A DNA stretch of 64,000 nt from Acidobacteriaceae bacterium (lineage in GTDB: Bacteria > Acidobacteriota > Terriglobia > Terriglobales > Acidobacteriaceae). Location of the stretch: contig JASHNS010000113.1 in NCBI GenBank assembly GCA_030041515.1, forward strand, positions 1 through 64,000, in the 5' to 3' direction. This document shows, piece after piece, positions 26,096 through 36,186 of the stretch (position 1 is the stretch's first letter; every line of letters begins with the position of its first letter). Under the pieces are notes generated by a model that saw only the letters and a program-made list of their open reading frames with translations, ran no database searches and was not told where the DNA came from. The position numbers were made by a program, and so were the translations under genes.

Positions 26096-27211
26096 ATGCG
26101 GCCCCCGGGAGCAAGTAAGCACGAGACCGTGCGCAGGAGTACAACCATGGCGGACGTGGCGCGGCTCGCCGGCGTGGGGAAGATGACGGTCTCACGGGTG
26201 CTGAGCGGAAGCGCCAACGTGTCCGATGCGACGGCGGACCGCGTACAGCGGGCCATCCGGCTGCTGAATTACCAGCCGAACGAGCTGGCGCGGAGCCTGC
26301 GCTCGCTGCACTCCAAAACCATCGCTGTTATCGTTCCCTATTTGTACGACTCGTTCTTTGCCACGTGCGCGCACGCCATTTCGACAGTGGCCAAGCAGCA
26401 CGGGTACTCGGTGATCCTGACAACCTCGGACGAAGAGCACGAGACCGAGCAGCGGCAGACGAATCTGATGGTGCGCCGGCGTATCGACGGCATGGTGATT
26501 ATCCCTGCCCCCGGAGATGATAAGTATCTGCGCTCAGAGATCTACTCGCGCGTACATATTGTCACGCTCGATCGGCCGCTCGCGGACCCGCGCTTCGATT
26601 CCGTGCTGGTGAACAACAGCGCCGGCACGAAGATGGCAGTGGAACACCTGCTTGGGCACGGCCACAGGCGTATCGGTTTTCTGGGCGTGGGACGCGAGCT
26701 TTACACAATGAAGGCACGCTACGCCGGCTACCGCCAGGCCATGATGCGAGCCGGGCTGACGGCGGAGCCGTACATGGAGTGCCGGACTCCGGAGAAAGCC
26801 GTCGACCAGGTGCGCGCCGCACTGCATTGCAGCGAGCCGCTGACGGCGCTGTTTGCCGCGAACAACCTGACAACGCGCTACCTTTTGCATGCGCTGAATG
26901 TGCTGCGCGTGGAGGTTCCCGGAAAAGTTGCGACCGCCGGCTTTGACGATCTGGACGTCGCCGACGTTCTGCAGCCGACCCTGACGGTTGTGCGGCAGCC
27001 GGTGTACCAGATTGGAGAAGCGGCGGCGAATCTTCTGTTCCAGAGGATCCAGCGCCAGGAGTTCCCTTCCACGGGGCGGCGCATCGTTTTACCGCTGCAG
27101 CTCGTGGTGCGCTGTTCATGCGGATGCCGCGAGAGCGGCACGGCGAGCGAGGACGGGAAAGCGTCCATGGCCGGCCGAGATTCCTGTGCGCCTGCTCGTT
27201 CGATGCGCTAG
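26096..27211 (+). CDS. LacI-family transcriptional regulator
   Basis: The 371-residue protein has the LacI helix-turn-helix at residues 17-65 (TMADVARLAGVGKMTVSRVL and the hinge helix PNELARSLRS). A periplasmic-binding-protein-like effector domain follows (TIAVIVPYLYDSFFA, TAGFDDLDVADVLQPTLT). It should bind an operator as a dimer and respond to a sugar or related ligand. The C-terminal 35 residues after the conserved LVVRCSCG are an unstructured extension. TATAAT lies 11 bases before the ATG, so the leader would be only a few bases. It precedes the TonB receptor locus across a 677-bp gap and is the obvious candidate regulator of it. Confidence 0.88.
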   Translation: MRPPGASKHETVRRSTTMADVARLAGVGKMTVSRVLSGSANVSDATADRVQRAIRLLNYQPNELARSLRSLHSKTIAVIVPYLYDSFFATCAHAISTVAKQHGYSVILTTSDEEHETEQRQTNLMVRRRIDGMVIIPAPGDDKYLRSEIYSRVHIVTLDRPLADPRFDSVLVNNSAGTKMAVEHLLGHGHRRIGFLGVGRELYTMKARYAGYRQAMMRAGLTAEPYMECRTPEKAVDQVRAALHCSEPLTALFAANNLTTRYLLHALNVLRVEVPGKVATAGFDDLDVADVLQPTLTVVRQPVYQIGEAAANLLFQRIQRQEFPSTGRRIVLPLQLVVRCSCGCRESGTASEDGKASMAGRDSCAPARSMR

Positions 27212-27736
27212 ATCGCCAGGTCAACCGTCGTCTTCGACCAGCGGATCCTGCAAGGGAGACGCCGGGCCTGTGAATATCTGACGGCTGCCGGCCGAGTGTT
27301 TGCCGTCCTGTTAACCACGTTAATAACCTGGCATGCGAGTCGGCCGGCCGGCTACGCCGAACCTGCCTGAGCGTCGTGTCTCCCTGCGACGCCATGCCGG
27401 GCGTTCCCGGAACTGCCCTGGGTCTCCCTGCGGCACACTTCTCACACTCATGAGCAATCGAGAGCCGGCGAAACCAGTGATGACGTTCGCGCGCGGGGAC
27501 ATCGCGATGGCCTCGAGATGCCAGGTTGATACCGATCCAAAAGTAATCTTTCCTCAATCGTGTCGCCGTGATTTGCTGACTTAGCATCCGGGGCGAAGGG
27601 CCTGATAGCCCGCAACAGGTTGAGTCAGCAACGGAGCCCGGCAGGGATCGCGCATCGTGGGAGCGTTGATTTATACAGATGAGTAATAACTAGCTAAGCA
27701 ATTAAACGGCTGGATGTAACTCAGCGAAAAAACCGC

Positions 27737-27766
27737 TTGACCGATTTATCAGCCGCGGCCCATAAT
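27737..27766 (+). promoter_or_regulatory. Candidate promoter of the TonB receptor gene
   Basis: TTGACC (27737-27742) and CATAAT (27761-27766) are separated by 18 bases, each matching the sigma-70 consensus at five of six positions. Transcription would start near 27773, leaving a leader of about 115 bases. Confidence 0.55.
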
Positions 27767-27827
27767 TCACAGCGGAATCCAGCCAGCCAATGAGCAGTCC
27801 AGTGCGAGGGAAAAACCGCGTCACGAA

Positions 27828-27843
27828 TGTGATCGATATCACA
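27828..27843. promoter_or_regulatory. CRP-type palindrome TGTGATCGATATCACA
   Basis: The two half-sites TGTGA and TCACA are perfect and spaced by six bases, the canonical CRP/FNR-superfamily arrangement; the spacer itself is nearly symmetric. It lies 46 bases before the receptor ATG and downstream of the best promoter, which would suit roadblock repression or an as yet unseen second promoter. Confidence 0.6.
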
Positions 27844-27888
27844 GCGCCGCAAAGACGCAAAGGAAGCTAGCCGAGGGGGGTCGTTACG

Positions 27889-30800
27889 ATGACGTTCATA
27901 CCTAGAATCAGAGCGGCAATCGCGCTGTCGGCGCTGCTGATGGCAGGGCTCCTGCTGGGGCAAATGCCGGCTTCGGCGCAAAGCACGGGAACCGTGACGG
28001 GGGTTGTGCAGGATGCGACCGGTGCCGTGATTCCAGGGGCCGCCGTGGTCCTGACCGATCTGGACAACAAATCCGAGCGACGGGCGACCAGTGACGGCGC
28101 AGGGGAATTTGTGATTCCCGCCGTGGCATCCGCCCTTCACTATCAGATTCAGGTGGAGATGAAGGGCTTCACGACGTGGCAGTCGCAGCCGTTTCCGCTC
28201 CGGCCCGGCGATCAGATTGCCTTCAGCGACATCAGGATGCAGGTGGCGACGGCGACGACGCAGGTGACCGTGGAAGCGCTGGCCAATCAGGCCGTGAAAC
28301 CGCTGGATACGCCCGAACGCAGTGACGTGATTACAGCCAAGGATCTGGACACGCTGGCGATTGAGGGCCGCGATGCGACGGAGCTGGTGGAGATGCTCCC
28401 CGGCTTCGCGATGATCAGTCCTGGCGTCAACAACCAGGGGCCGAATACCGCTGTGGTGGGCATGAGCGGTCCCATCGGCTCCTATTCCGCCAATGGAGCG
28501 GGACCGACGGGGAGCGACATCGTCATGGACGGCGTCTCCCTGACCAACATCGAGACGCGCGAAGGCAGCGTGCAGACAGTCAACCCGGATATGGTCCAGG
28601 ACATCAAGGTGACTACATCCACCTTCAGCGCGGAATACTCCAAGGGCCCCGCCGTTCTGGCGGGCACCACCAAGGCGGGATCCAGCGCGTATCACGGCGA
28701 TGCGTATCTTTACGCGCGCGACACCTCGCTGAATGCCAACGACTGGTACAACAACTTTCTGCAGCAAACTCGCCCCCCGGGCAGATATATGTATCCTGGC
28801 GGAGAACTGGGCGGACCGGTCTGGATTCCCGGCACCCGTTTCGGACCGCATAACAACAAGCTGTTTTTCTTTGCAGGCTACGAGTACGACTACCAGAACT
28901 TCTGGAGCGAGACGCTGGGTTCCTGGGTGCCGACGATGTCAGAGCGGCAGGGCGACTTCAGCGCGGCCTCGCTGGATGCGGAGCTCTGCGGTGCGCGTCC
29001 CGATGGGGGCGTGAACCTGAATGCGGTTCTGCCAATGTGCGAGACCGAGAACTACCTGCCCAACGGCCAGGCCGTCGCCAATGGCAATGTCACGGCCTAC
29101 GCGAATCCCAGCGGCGTTTCCCTTGTGAACTGGCTGCCCCTGCCCAACGCCGACCCGTTCACCAATCTGGAGGGATACAACTACGAGCAGGAAGTCATCC
29201 AGGAGCAGAATACAACCCAGCTGCACGCACGCCTCGATTACGACCTCAACGATAACAATAAGTTCTACGCCACCTGGGGCCGTCAGGCAGAGATTCAGCA
29301 GCAGCCGGTCGCCTACGGCTACATTCCCGATTACTCCATGGAGTATCCGGGAAATGTAACGTCCGGCAATATCTCGAATATTTTCTCGGGGCATTACACG
29401 CGAACCTTCGGCGCCACGATGACGAATGAGCTCAGTGCAGCGATGTCGTTCATCAGCGAGCCGGGGGATATGGGCGATCCACAGGCCGTGGACCGTTTCG
29501 ACATGAACCACTACAACTGCAACAATGCCGCGGAACGGGCAGCGGGCACCTGCAGCAATCCCGCGTCGGATACATTCAGCTATCTCGGCGAGTATAAGAA
29601 TGCGGGCGACTATTCCGTGCCGGCGCTCTCCGATTACAGCAGCCTGGGATATCCCAACCTGCAGATGATTGGGGGTTTCTATAACAACCAGATCAAACTA
29701 AAAATGATGGTGCCGGACGTAACGGATACCGTCGACTGGGTCAGGGGACCGCACACGATTGCCTTCGGCGTGTATTTCGAAAAGGGCATCCTGAATGGCA
29801 CCGCGGACGAGGGCGGCGCTTACCCCCAGGGCGAATACACGTTCAATCCCGAAGACTATTTCGAGTACGGCGGCGAGGTTGGCCCAAATTCGCAGTTCAC
29901 CGGCTGCGAAAACCCCAACCCGCTGGGGACAGTGCGTCCGTCCGGAGCCAGCTACATCGGTGACTGTATGAACCCCATCGCCCTGATGTACATGGGCGAT
30001 ACCGATACCTACACCCAGACCAACTTTACTCCACTGGTTGACATGCAATACACCACGCTCGCCGGCTTCGCCAACGACTCGTGGAAAATTCACCGGGTGA
30101 CGCTGATGCTGGGCGCTCGCGTCGAGCACCTGGGCCCCTGGTACGACCGTCACGGAAACGGTTTGGCCACGTTCTCCCCAACTCTGTACGACAAGCAGTG
30201 CACCGGCCGCAACTGCGTCAGCAGCGGGGCCATGCCTGGGATCAGCTGGCACAGCGCAGACAATTCCATCGCCAATTCCGTCAGCAATCCCGCCATGGTC
30301 TATGTTTCGCCGCGGCTGGGCGCTTCCTGGGATGTCTTCGGGGCCGGGAAAACGGTGCTGCGCGGCGGCTGGGGCATTTACCGCAATGAAGAGCAGTTTG
30401 CTCCCTATGCGCTGGCCGGCGCCACCGCACAGGGATACAAGACTTCGTACACCTTCGGTGAAGACACCTTTGACCTGATCGATAACCAGTCGCCGGTGAA
30501 TCCTCCCGATTTCAGCGTGTACACGTTGTCGGCCAGCGATACTAACCGGCCCATTTACTACGAGTACAACGCAACCGTCGATCAGCGCCTGCCATGGAAT
30601 TCACTGCTGGAAGTTGCCTATGTCGGCGAAGATGGCGCGGACCTGCCCAGCTATAACGTCGAGGCCAGCGGCTATAACGGCGCATCGGACCTGAACCTGA
30701 TTCCGGCCGGCTATTTATTCGGCCCGGTCAACTGCGGCGGCGAGAAGCAGGACGACCCTCTTGTCTGCATTCCAGGTTCGCTGGAGACCGACGCGAACCC

Positions 30801-31842
30801 AGGACAGTCCATTGGAGACCTGGATACACAGCAGACGGACTTCTACCGCCCCTATCCGTTTTATGAGCACATTTACTCGTTGAAGCACAACTACTACTCC
30901 AACTACAACTCGGGGCAAATTGCCTGGAACAGGAACTCGGGCATGGTGCAGTATGGCGCCAACTACGTGTTCTCCAAGAATCTGGCTACCGCTGCTTCGT
31001 ATAACAACGTCATCCCCAACCCGCTGAACCTCCGCGACGAATACAATCCGTCACCGGCGGATCGCAGCCAGGTATTCAATATTCACTATCTGGTGAATCT
31101 GGGGAAGCGCGTCGGCTCCGGCAATCGCCTTTTATCCGGAATCGCAAACGGCTGGCAGGTCTCCGGATGGTCCACGGTGCAGAGTGGTCCCGATCTGACC
31201 TCCGAACAGGGCGAAAATTTCGGCTTTGGTTACGGCTCGACGGAGCCCACGCAGGTGTACACGAGCTGGCAGCAGCCCGATCCGGAGATCGCCAAGACCT
31301 GTGCCACGGTCTATGGCATCCCTGCCGACAAGAACGGCAATCAATTTTGCCTGACCGGCATCAACCCGGTGGTGTGGACAGGCAGTCCCGACTACCAGCT
31401 GATGCCTACGCTGTATTGCAACCCGGCCGGCGGCCCGCACAAACACCAGTACATGAATGCCACCTGCTTCGGAGTTCCCGTTCCAGGCAGCCCTGCCACC
31501 GGCGCTTATGCGCTGTCCAGCAATCCCAGTGGTCAGGGGCAATACCGGCTGCCTTATATGCACGGTCCCGCCTATCTCCAGAACAACATCGCCCTCATCA
31601 AGGACTTTACCGTTGGCGAAGGGAAGACGCTGGAGCTGCATGCCGAGTCTTTCAATTTTCTGAATCATCCTCTGGTTTCGTTCAACAACGACGACAACTC
31701 CAACCTGAGCCTCAGCAACCTGCTGTACGCGGTGCCCGGCAAGCAACTAACTGAGGACGAGCTGGGGTACAAGAATTTCGGAATTGCCGACATCAAGTAC
31801 GGCTCGCGCCTGATGGAGCTGAGCGCGAAGTTCTCGTTCTGA
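27889..31842 (+). CDS. Oar-like TonB-dependent outer-membrane receptor with CarboxypepD_reg-like domain
   Basis: The 1317-residue protein has a signal peptide (IALSALLMAGLLLGQMPAS, cleavage near ASAQ) and an N-terminal carboxypeptidase-regulatory-like Ig fold at about 33-120 (TGVVQDATGAVIPGAAVVL). A plug follows at about 130-270 (MDGVSLTNIETREGSVQTV and TSTFSAEYSKGPAVLAG). A long beta-barrel ends in LSAKFSF with the terminal Phe expected of BAM substrates. Cysteine-containing extracellular loops (CNNAAERAAGTC and others) are present. These receptors import oligosaccharides, peptides or metal chelates in Acidobacteria and Bacteroidota; the ligand is unknown here. GAGGGGGG lies eight bases before the ATG. 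It is followed by two giant exoproteins on the same strand. Confidence 0.9.
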   Translation: MTFIPRIRAAIALSALLMAGLLLGQMPASAQSTGTVTGVVQDATGAVIPGAAVVLTDLDNKSERRATSDGAGEFVIPAVASALHYQIQVEMKGFTTWQSQPFPLRPGDQIAFSDIRMQVATATTQVTVEALANQAVKPLDTPERSDVITAKDLDTLAIEGRDATELVEMLPGFAMISPGVNNQGPNTAVVGMSGPIGSYSANGAGPTGSDIVMDGVSLTNIETREGSVQTVNPDMVQDIKVTTSTFSAEYSKGPAVLAGTTKAGSSAYHGDAYLYARDTSLNANDWYNNFLQQTRPPGRYMYPGGELGGPVWIPGTRFGPHNNKLFFFAGYEYDYQNFWSETLGSWVPTMSERQGDFSAASLDAELCGARPDGGVNLNAVLPMCETENYLPNGQAVANGNVTAYANPSGVSLVNWLPLPNADPFTNLEGYNYEQEVIQEQNTTQLHARLDYDLNDNNKFYATWGRQAEIQQQPVAYGYIPDYSMEYPGNVTSGNISNIFSGHYTRTFGATMTNELSAAMSFISEPGDMGDPQAVDRFDMNHYNCNNAAERAAGTCSNPASDTFSYLGEYKNAGDYSVPALSDYSSLGYPNLQMIGGFYNNQIKLKMMVPDVTDTVDWVRGPHTIAFGVYFEKGILNGTADEGGAYPQGEYTFNPEDYFEYGGEVGPNSQFTGCENPNPLGTVRPSGASYIGDCMNPIALMYMGDTDTYTQTNFTPLVDMQYTTLAGFANDSWKIHRVTLMLGARVEHLGPWYDRHGNGLATFSPTLYDKQCTGRNCVSSGAMPGISWHSADNSIANSVSNPAMVYVSPRLGASWDVFGAGKTVLRGGWGIYRNEEQFAPYALAGATAQGYKTSYTFGEDTFDLIDNQSPVNPPDFSVYTLSASDTNRPIYYEYNATVDQRLPWNSLLEVAYVGEDGADLPSYNVEASGYNGASDLNLIPAGYLFGPVNCGGEKQDDPLVCIPGSLETDANPGQSIGDLDTQQTDFYRPYPFYEHIYSLKHNYYSNYNSGQIAWNRNSGMVQYGANYVFSKNLATAASYNNVIPNPLNLRDEYNPSPADRSQVFNIHYLVNLGKRVGSGNRLLSGIANGWQVSGWSTVQSGPDLTSEQGENFGFGYGSTEPTQVYTSWQQPDPEIAKTCATVYGIPADKNGNQFCLTGINPVVWTGSPDYQLMPTLYCNPAGGPHKHQYMNATCFGVPVPGSPATGAYALSSNPSGQGQYRLPYMHGPAYLQNNIALIKDFTVGEGKTLELHAESFNFLNHPLVSFNNDDNSNLSLSNLLYAVPGKQLTEDELGYKNFGIADIKYGSRLMELSAKFSF

Positions 31843-32021
31843 AGCACCACGCGGCTGCGCGAGCCGAAGGCTCGTGCTCCCGCAGCAATGGCAACCGGTG
31901 GGCGGAATTGACCGGTTGCGGGGAACTGGATGGCTGCCGGATGAGGCGGCTTCAACACGCGGACGGCGACTGAGACTGTTCGCAGAAGTATAGATCGAGA
32001 TTGTTCGGGAGGTTATTCATC

Positions 32022-35000
32022 ATGGCCATCAAGAGTACATCGTACTTTCGCCGTCTGGCGCGCTCCGTAACGTGGCTTCTGATGGGGGCGTTATCCCTGG
32101 GCGGCGTGGCCGCGGCGCAGGCCCCGCCGCCGGTGACGACCGGCTCGATCATTCCTCTGCAGCACGATGAGTTCAACCAGATCTATAAGATTCTCTACTA
32201 TCAGGGCAATGTTCTCATGCTGGATACGGCGGCCAGCATCCTGTATCAAATGTCTCCGGGATCTACAACCCTGACCGCCATCGCTACGGGTCCCACTGAG
32301 GCCAATCTGGCCGGTCCTCCAGCGTCCCAGGGAAGCTACTGGAACATGGATATGGCCATCGACAATGAGGGGACTCTCTATTTCGACGAGCGCTATGGAA
32401 CCAGCACTTCGAACGGCCTTTTCTGGCGCGTGCCCTATAACTCGCAAACCGGTACCTGGAACTGGGACGCGAATGATGGATGGGGAGGAGACATCCAGGT
32501 TCCGGGAGTTGGCAGCCTGCTCAGCGCCGGCTCGGATTGTGTTGCCTTTTGGGATAGCGGAAAAGGCGATGGCAGCGGCGTCCTCTACTGGATGACGGAA
32601 GGTTCCCCGGTCACCATCTATGAGCTGCCCGTCGGAGCCAATGGGGCTCTTCCCAGCCCGGCAGTCCCGACGGCGATCGTGACCGGCTTGCTCGCCAACC
32701 AGGGCGAGATGGCGGTGGATGCCAGCCAGAATATCTATTTCGTGGAGGGCGGCACCTCGGACGCGGATCGCGGCAATGGCGTGTTCTTCATCCCGGCGGG
32801 AAGCACTGGAATTACGGCGTCCGGCGGCAGCAGCGTGGAGTCGGTCCTGGCCAGCGAATTCGGTATGATCCTCCCCACTTCCTATTACAGCGCCAACCCG
32901 CCCAATAAGTTCGACGGCGTAGCACTCGACCCGGTTGGCAATCTCTATCTCAGCAGCGAGTCGGACGGCTACGGGGGCACGTTTAACGGCGAGATCATGA
33001 TCCCGAATAGCTGCGGGAATCAGGCAAATATCACCGCAGCCGGCTGCTTCAACTGGAGCAGCGCTTCGTATGTCTCACCGGTCGGCAGCAATCATTCGGT
33101 GATGATCGATCCAAGAGGATACCTGTGGATCCCCAGTTACGGCGCCTGGTCATTTACCGGATCGAGCGCCTATGGCGGCGGGGAGAACACCACAACGGGC
33201 GTGTGCGTGGGCGGCGCCTGTAATTTCGTCATCTGGGCCATGGGTTCCGACAACCTCGGGGTCTCGCCCGTCGGAACCGCCACGGGAACAGCAAGCGCGC
33301 CTGCGGGAACCGTTTTTGTGAATTTCAATAACTCGGAAACTCTCGGGAGCATCGGTTTCTCGCAGCCAGGGAGCACACCCAACAGCGCTACCACGCCGGA
33401 TTTCGCCACCACCCCCAACAACCCCTACGCGGTTTCGTCGTCATCGACCACCACGCCCACGGCGCCGTGCATGGCGGCCACCACACCTGCAACCACCTAT
33501 GCGGTGCAGTCTACCTGTCCGGTCTGGGTCACGATGACTCCCCAAACGGCGGGCGCTGTTGGCGGCCAGTTGACGCTGACGGACTCGGGCGGCAATTTGC
33601 TCTCTACGACATATCTCAACGGAGTTGGCGAAGGGCCCATGGCTTCTCTGCTCGGGACCCCCCAGCAAACCGCGCTGGCCACCGGACTGCAAACTCCCTC
33701 CCAGGTGGCGGCCGATTCGCTGGGCAACGTTTATGTTGCCGATTCCGGACTCGGAGAGGTCCTGGAATATAAAGCCGGATCGACAACGGGCACGAAGATC
33801 TACGGTTCGGGCCATCCCACCGGCGTCGCGGTCGACGCATCCGGCGATGTCTATATTGGCGATTCGGGCAGCATTTACGAGCTTCCGTTTGTCAACGGTG
33901 CACTGACCGCGAAGACCGCTCTGGTGACCTCGGATACCGCGAACGGTCTCCCCCTCGGGAACACCTTGAATCTGGCCGTCGACGGGTCGGGTGACGTGTA
34001 TGCGGCCGATCCCGACGACAAGCAGGTCGTGAAGATCGAAAACCCGCAAACGGCCCCTTCGCAGACCAGCTATACCGTCGTGGGCACGGGATTCAACGAT
34101 CCCACCGCGGTGGCCGTCGATGGTTACGGCAACCTGTATGTTGCCGACAACACCTCCAGCGGCACCGCTACCCTGTATGAGATCTCGCAGTGGAGTCAGC
34201 AGACCCCGATCGACAAAAAACTCTCGTCGCCGGTGACTGGCCTTGCGATCGAACCCTCCGGCTCCGTGCTGGTGACGCAGCAGGGCACGACGCCGGGGGT
34301 CTGGCGTATTCCCTCCCTGGCCGGCAGCTTCACGCCGAACGACATCATGCAGGTGGACGGCGTGCTCACGGCGCCCAACAGCGTGGCCATCGACAACCAG
34401 GGCAATCTGTATGTCACCGATATGACGGGGGGGACACCGAATCTTTTCCAGCTCAGCATCAACGCTGCGTACGACTTCGGCAACGTGGGCGTGAACTCTC
34501 AGCAGCAGGGGCCTGACCTCGCTGTTTATAACACGGGAAATGGGCCTCTTGGGTTCTCCGCCAATCCCACATTCGGCGGAACCGACGCTCCGTGGTTCTC
34601 GCTGGCGACTCCGGCGGAATCTCAGTGCGACACCACCGGGAGCACGACAGTTGAATCCGGCGCCTCGTGCGCTTTCGGCCTGGACATTGAGGGGCTGGCT
34701 GTGGGGCCGGCCAGCGGCACCATGTCGATCACCTCGACGGCCATCAACGGCACGCTGACCGCGAACCTTTCCGCGAACGTGCTCAACGTGGTTGCGACGT
34801 CGACGACTGTCAGCCTGAGCCCCGCAACTGCCACCTTCCCCGGCAGCACAACGGCGACGATGAATATCGCGCCGACGACGAGCAGCACCACGACGGTTCC
34901 AATGGACGCGCCGGTAACAGTAACCCTTACCTCCACGGTGAAGGGGAGCACGCAACCGCCGATCGTGTTCTCAGGACAGGCGACGGGAACGAGCACCAGC

Positions 35001-36062
35001 GCGACAGCCACTGTCAATCTGACCAACTTACCCGGTGGCTCCTATAACGTCCAGGCGAAATACGATGGCAATACGACCTTCGGTGGCAGCACGGCTACAA
35101 CCACGCTCGCAGTGAGCCCCGTACCGCCAACCATCACTGTCCCCGAACCCGCGGTGACTCCCGGCGGAGCGGTGAATCTCGCCGGCGGCGTTTATTACAT
35201 TCTTGTCAAGTCGGACACTACACTCACCGCCACCGTTCAATCCGGGGTGGGGACCCCGACCGGCACGGTGACGTTCATGAATGGTTCACAACCGGCCGAT
35301 CCGACTCAGGTCAACGAGCCCCTGGATTCCGATGGGCAGGTTGTCTTCAGCCTCGAGAATCTGACTGCGGGAACCTATAACCTGACCGCGGTTTATAGCG
35401 GGGACTCGAACTTCGCCGCGATTACTTCCACTCCGGTGCCGCTCCAGATCATTCCCAAGAGCGTACTGATTTCGTCCAGCCCTGCGTCGGTAGCGGCGAC
35501 GGCTGGCACTCCGGTGTCGAGCACCCTCACTTTGGAGTCGCTGGTCGGCTTCGCCAATTCGGGGGTCAATATCACCTGCGACACCGCTACGGTGCCGGCG
35601 TACGCGGAGTGCACCTTCAACAACCCGCAGCCCGCGCTGTGCGCTGCACCGCTCCCCGGCCAGACTGCACAGTGTCCATCGGTCACCACCACGGTGGTTA
35701 CACTCAGCACGAATATCCCGACAAACATCCCATCCAGCGCCGGCAATCTGCCGGCTCAGCCCGCGCCCTTTGCTCTGGCCGGCATTTTTGGCCTCGGGTT
35801 GCTGGGGTTGGGACTGCGTAAGCGAAGACTCGTCAGTCGAGGTCTGTTTCAGGTGTTGTGCCTGACGCTGTTGCTGGCGGGCTCGATCCTGGGATTCTCC
35901 GGTTGCACAAACTCGGGTTATACGCACACTCCACCGGCGCCGCATTACACCACGCCGGCCGGCACATACAACATCAGCATCGTGGTCACGGACGAGGCGT
36001 CAGGTCAGCAGTATTCGCTGCCCTTCGCGCTCCCCGTGACAATTTCTTCCGCCTCCCAGTAA
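32022..36062 (+). CDS. Giant secreted NHL-repeat / Ig-like protein (paralogue A, 1346 residues)
   Basis: After a signal peptide (SVTWLLMGALSLGGVAAAQA) come an N-terminal propeller-like half (MAIDNEGTLYFDE, MAVDASQNIYFVE, VALDPVGNLYLSS) and a linker. A cleaner NHL propeller follows at about 560-820, with SQVAADSLGNVYVADSG, PTGVAVDASGDVYIGDSG and PNSVAIDNQGNLYVTD. Then an ASH-like segment, two Ig-like repeats (GTVTFMNG, AVYSGDSNFA) and the C-terminal module: helix GLGLLGLGLRKRR, second helix, FSGCTN, TPAGTYNISIVV. The start at 32022 follows GGGAGG; TTG 32001 is in frame but has no such site. Role unknown; surface ligand binding or adhesion is plausible. Same length as its neighbour. Confidence 0.85.
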   Translation: MAIKSTSYFRRLARSVTWLLMGALSLGGVAAAQAPPPVTTGSIIPLQHDEFNQIYKILYYQGNVLMLDTAASILYQMSPGSTTLTAIATGPTEANLAGPPASQGSYWNMDMAIDNEGTLYFDERYGTSTSNGLFWRVPYNSQTGTWNWDANDGWGGDIQVPGVGSLLSAGSDCVAFWDSGKGDGSGVLYWMTEGSPVTIYELPVGANGALPSPAVPTAIVTGLLANQGEMAVDASQNIYFVEGGTSDADRGNGVFFIPAGSTGITASGGSSVESVLASEFGMILPTSYYSANPPNKFDGVALDPVGNLYLSSESDGYGGTFNGEIMIPNSCGNQANITAAGCFNWSSASYVSPVGSNHSVMIDPRGYLWIPSYGAWSFTGSSAYGGGENTTTGVCVGGACNFVIWAMGSDNLGVSPVGTATGTASAPAGTVFVNFNNSETLGSIGFSQPGSTPNSATTPDFATTPNNPYAVSSSSTTTPTAPCMAATTPATTYAVQSTCPVWVTMTPQTAGAVGGQLTLTDSGGNLLSTTYLNGVGEGPMASLLGTPQQTALATGLQTPSQVAADSLGNVYVADSGLGEVLEYKAGSTTGTKIYGSGHPTGVAVDASGDVYIGDSGSIYELPFVNGALTAKTALVTSDTANGLPLGNTLNLAVDGSGDVYAADPDDKQVVKIENPQTAPSQTSYTVVGTGFNDPTAVAVDGYGNLYVADNTSSGTATLYEISQWSQQTPIDKKLSSPVTGLAIEPSGSVLVTQQGTTPGVWRIPSLAGSFTPNDIMQVDGVLTAPNSVAIDNQGNLYVTDMTGGTPNLFQLSINAAYDFGNVGVNSQQQGPDLAVYNTGNGPLGFSANPTFGGTDAPWFSLATPAESQCDTTGSTTVESGASCAFGLDIEGLAVGPASGTMSITSTAINGTLTANLSANVLNVVATSTTVSLSPATATFPGSTTATMNIAPTTSSTTTVPMDAPVTVTLTSTVKGSTQPPIVFSGQATGTSTSATATVNLTNLPGGSYNVQAKYDGNTTFGGSTATTTLAVSPVPPTITVPEPAVTPGGAVNLAGGVYYILVKSDTTLTATVQSGVGTPTGTVTFMNGSQPADPTQVNEPLDSDGQVVFSLENLTAGTYNLTAVYSGDSNFAAITSTPVPLQIIPKSVLISSSPASVAATAGTPVSSTLTLESLVGFANSGVNITCDTATVPAYAECTFNNPQPALCAAPLPGQTAQCPSVTTTVVTLSTNIPTNIPSSAGNLPAQPAPFALAGIFGLGLLGLGLRKRRLVSRGLFQVLCLTLLLAGSILGFSGCTNSGYTHTPPAPHYTTPAGTYNISIVVTDEASGQQYSLPFALPVTISSASQ

Positions 36063-36186
36063 GCGGGATGCAGCCAGCTTCCGGATAAGCGTGCAGCGCT
36101 CTCCGGAAGCGGCGGAGTACAGGCTTTTGATGTCGCGGTTTCACGCAACGAGCAGGGCGGGTATCAGGATTTCAGGGAGAAATATC

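Larger units (their letters stand above)
27212..27888 (+). other. 677-bp intergenic region before the TonB receptor
   Basis: I see no convincing gene: the longest plus frame (27333-27584) has no ribosome-binding site and an Arg/Pro-rich, shadow-like composition. The left two thirds show no clear structure. The right third holds an AT-rich patch (27670-27715), a sigma-70-like promoter (27737-27766), a perfect CRP-type palindrome (27828-27843), an 8-bp direct repeat CGCAAAGA/CGCAAAGG (27848-27863) and a GAGGGGGG ribosome-binding site. Confidence 0.6.

Noticed and set aside
27333-27584. 83-codon frame in the gap before the TonB receptor
   Set aside because: No Shine-Dalgarno site or -10 box, no recognisable domain, and an Arg/Pro-rich N-terminus; treated as non-coding.
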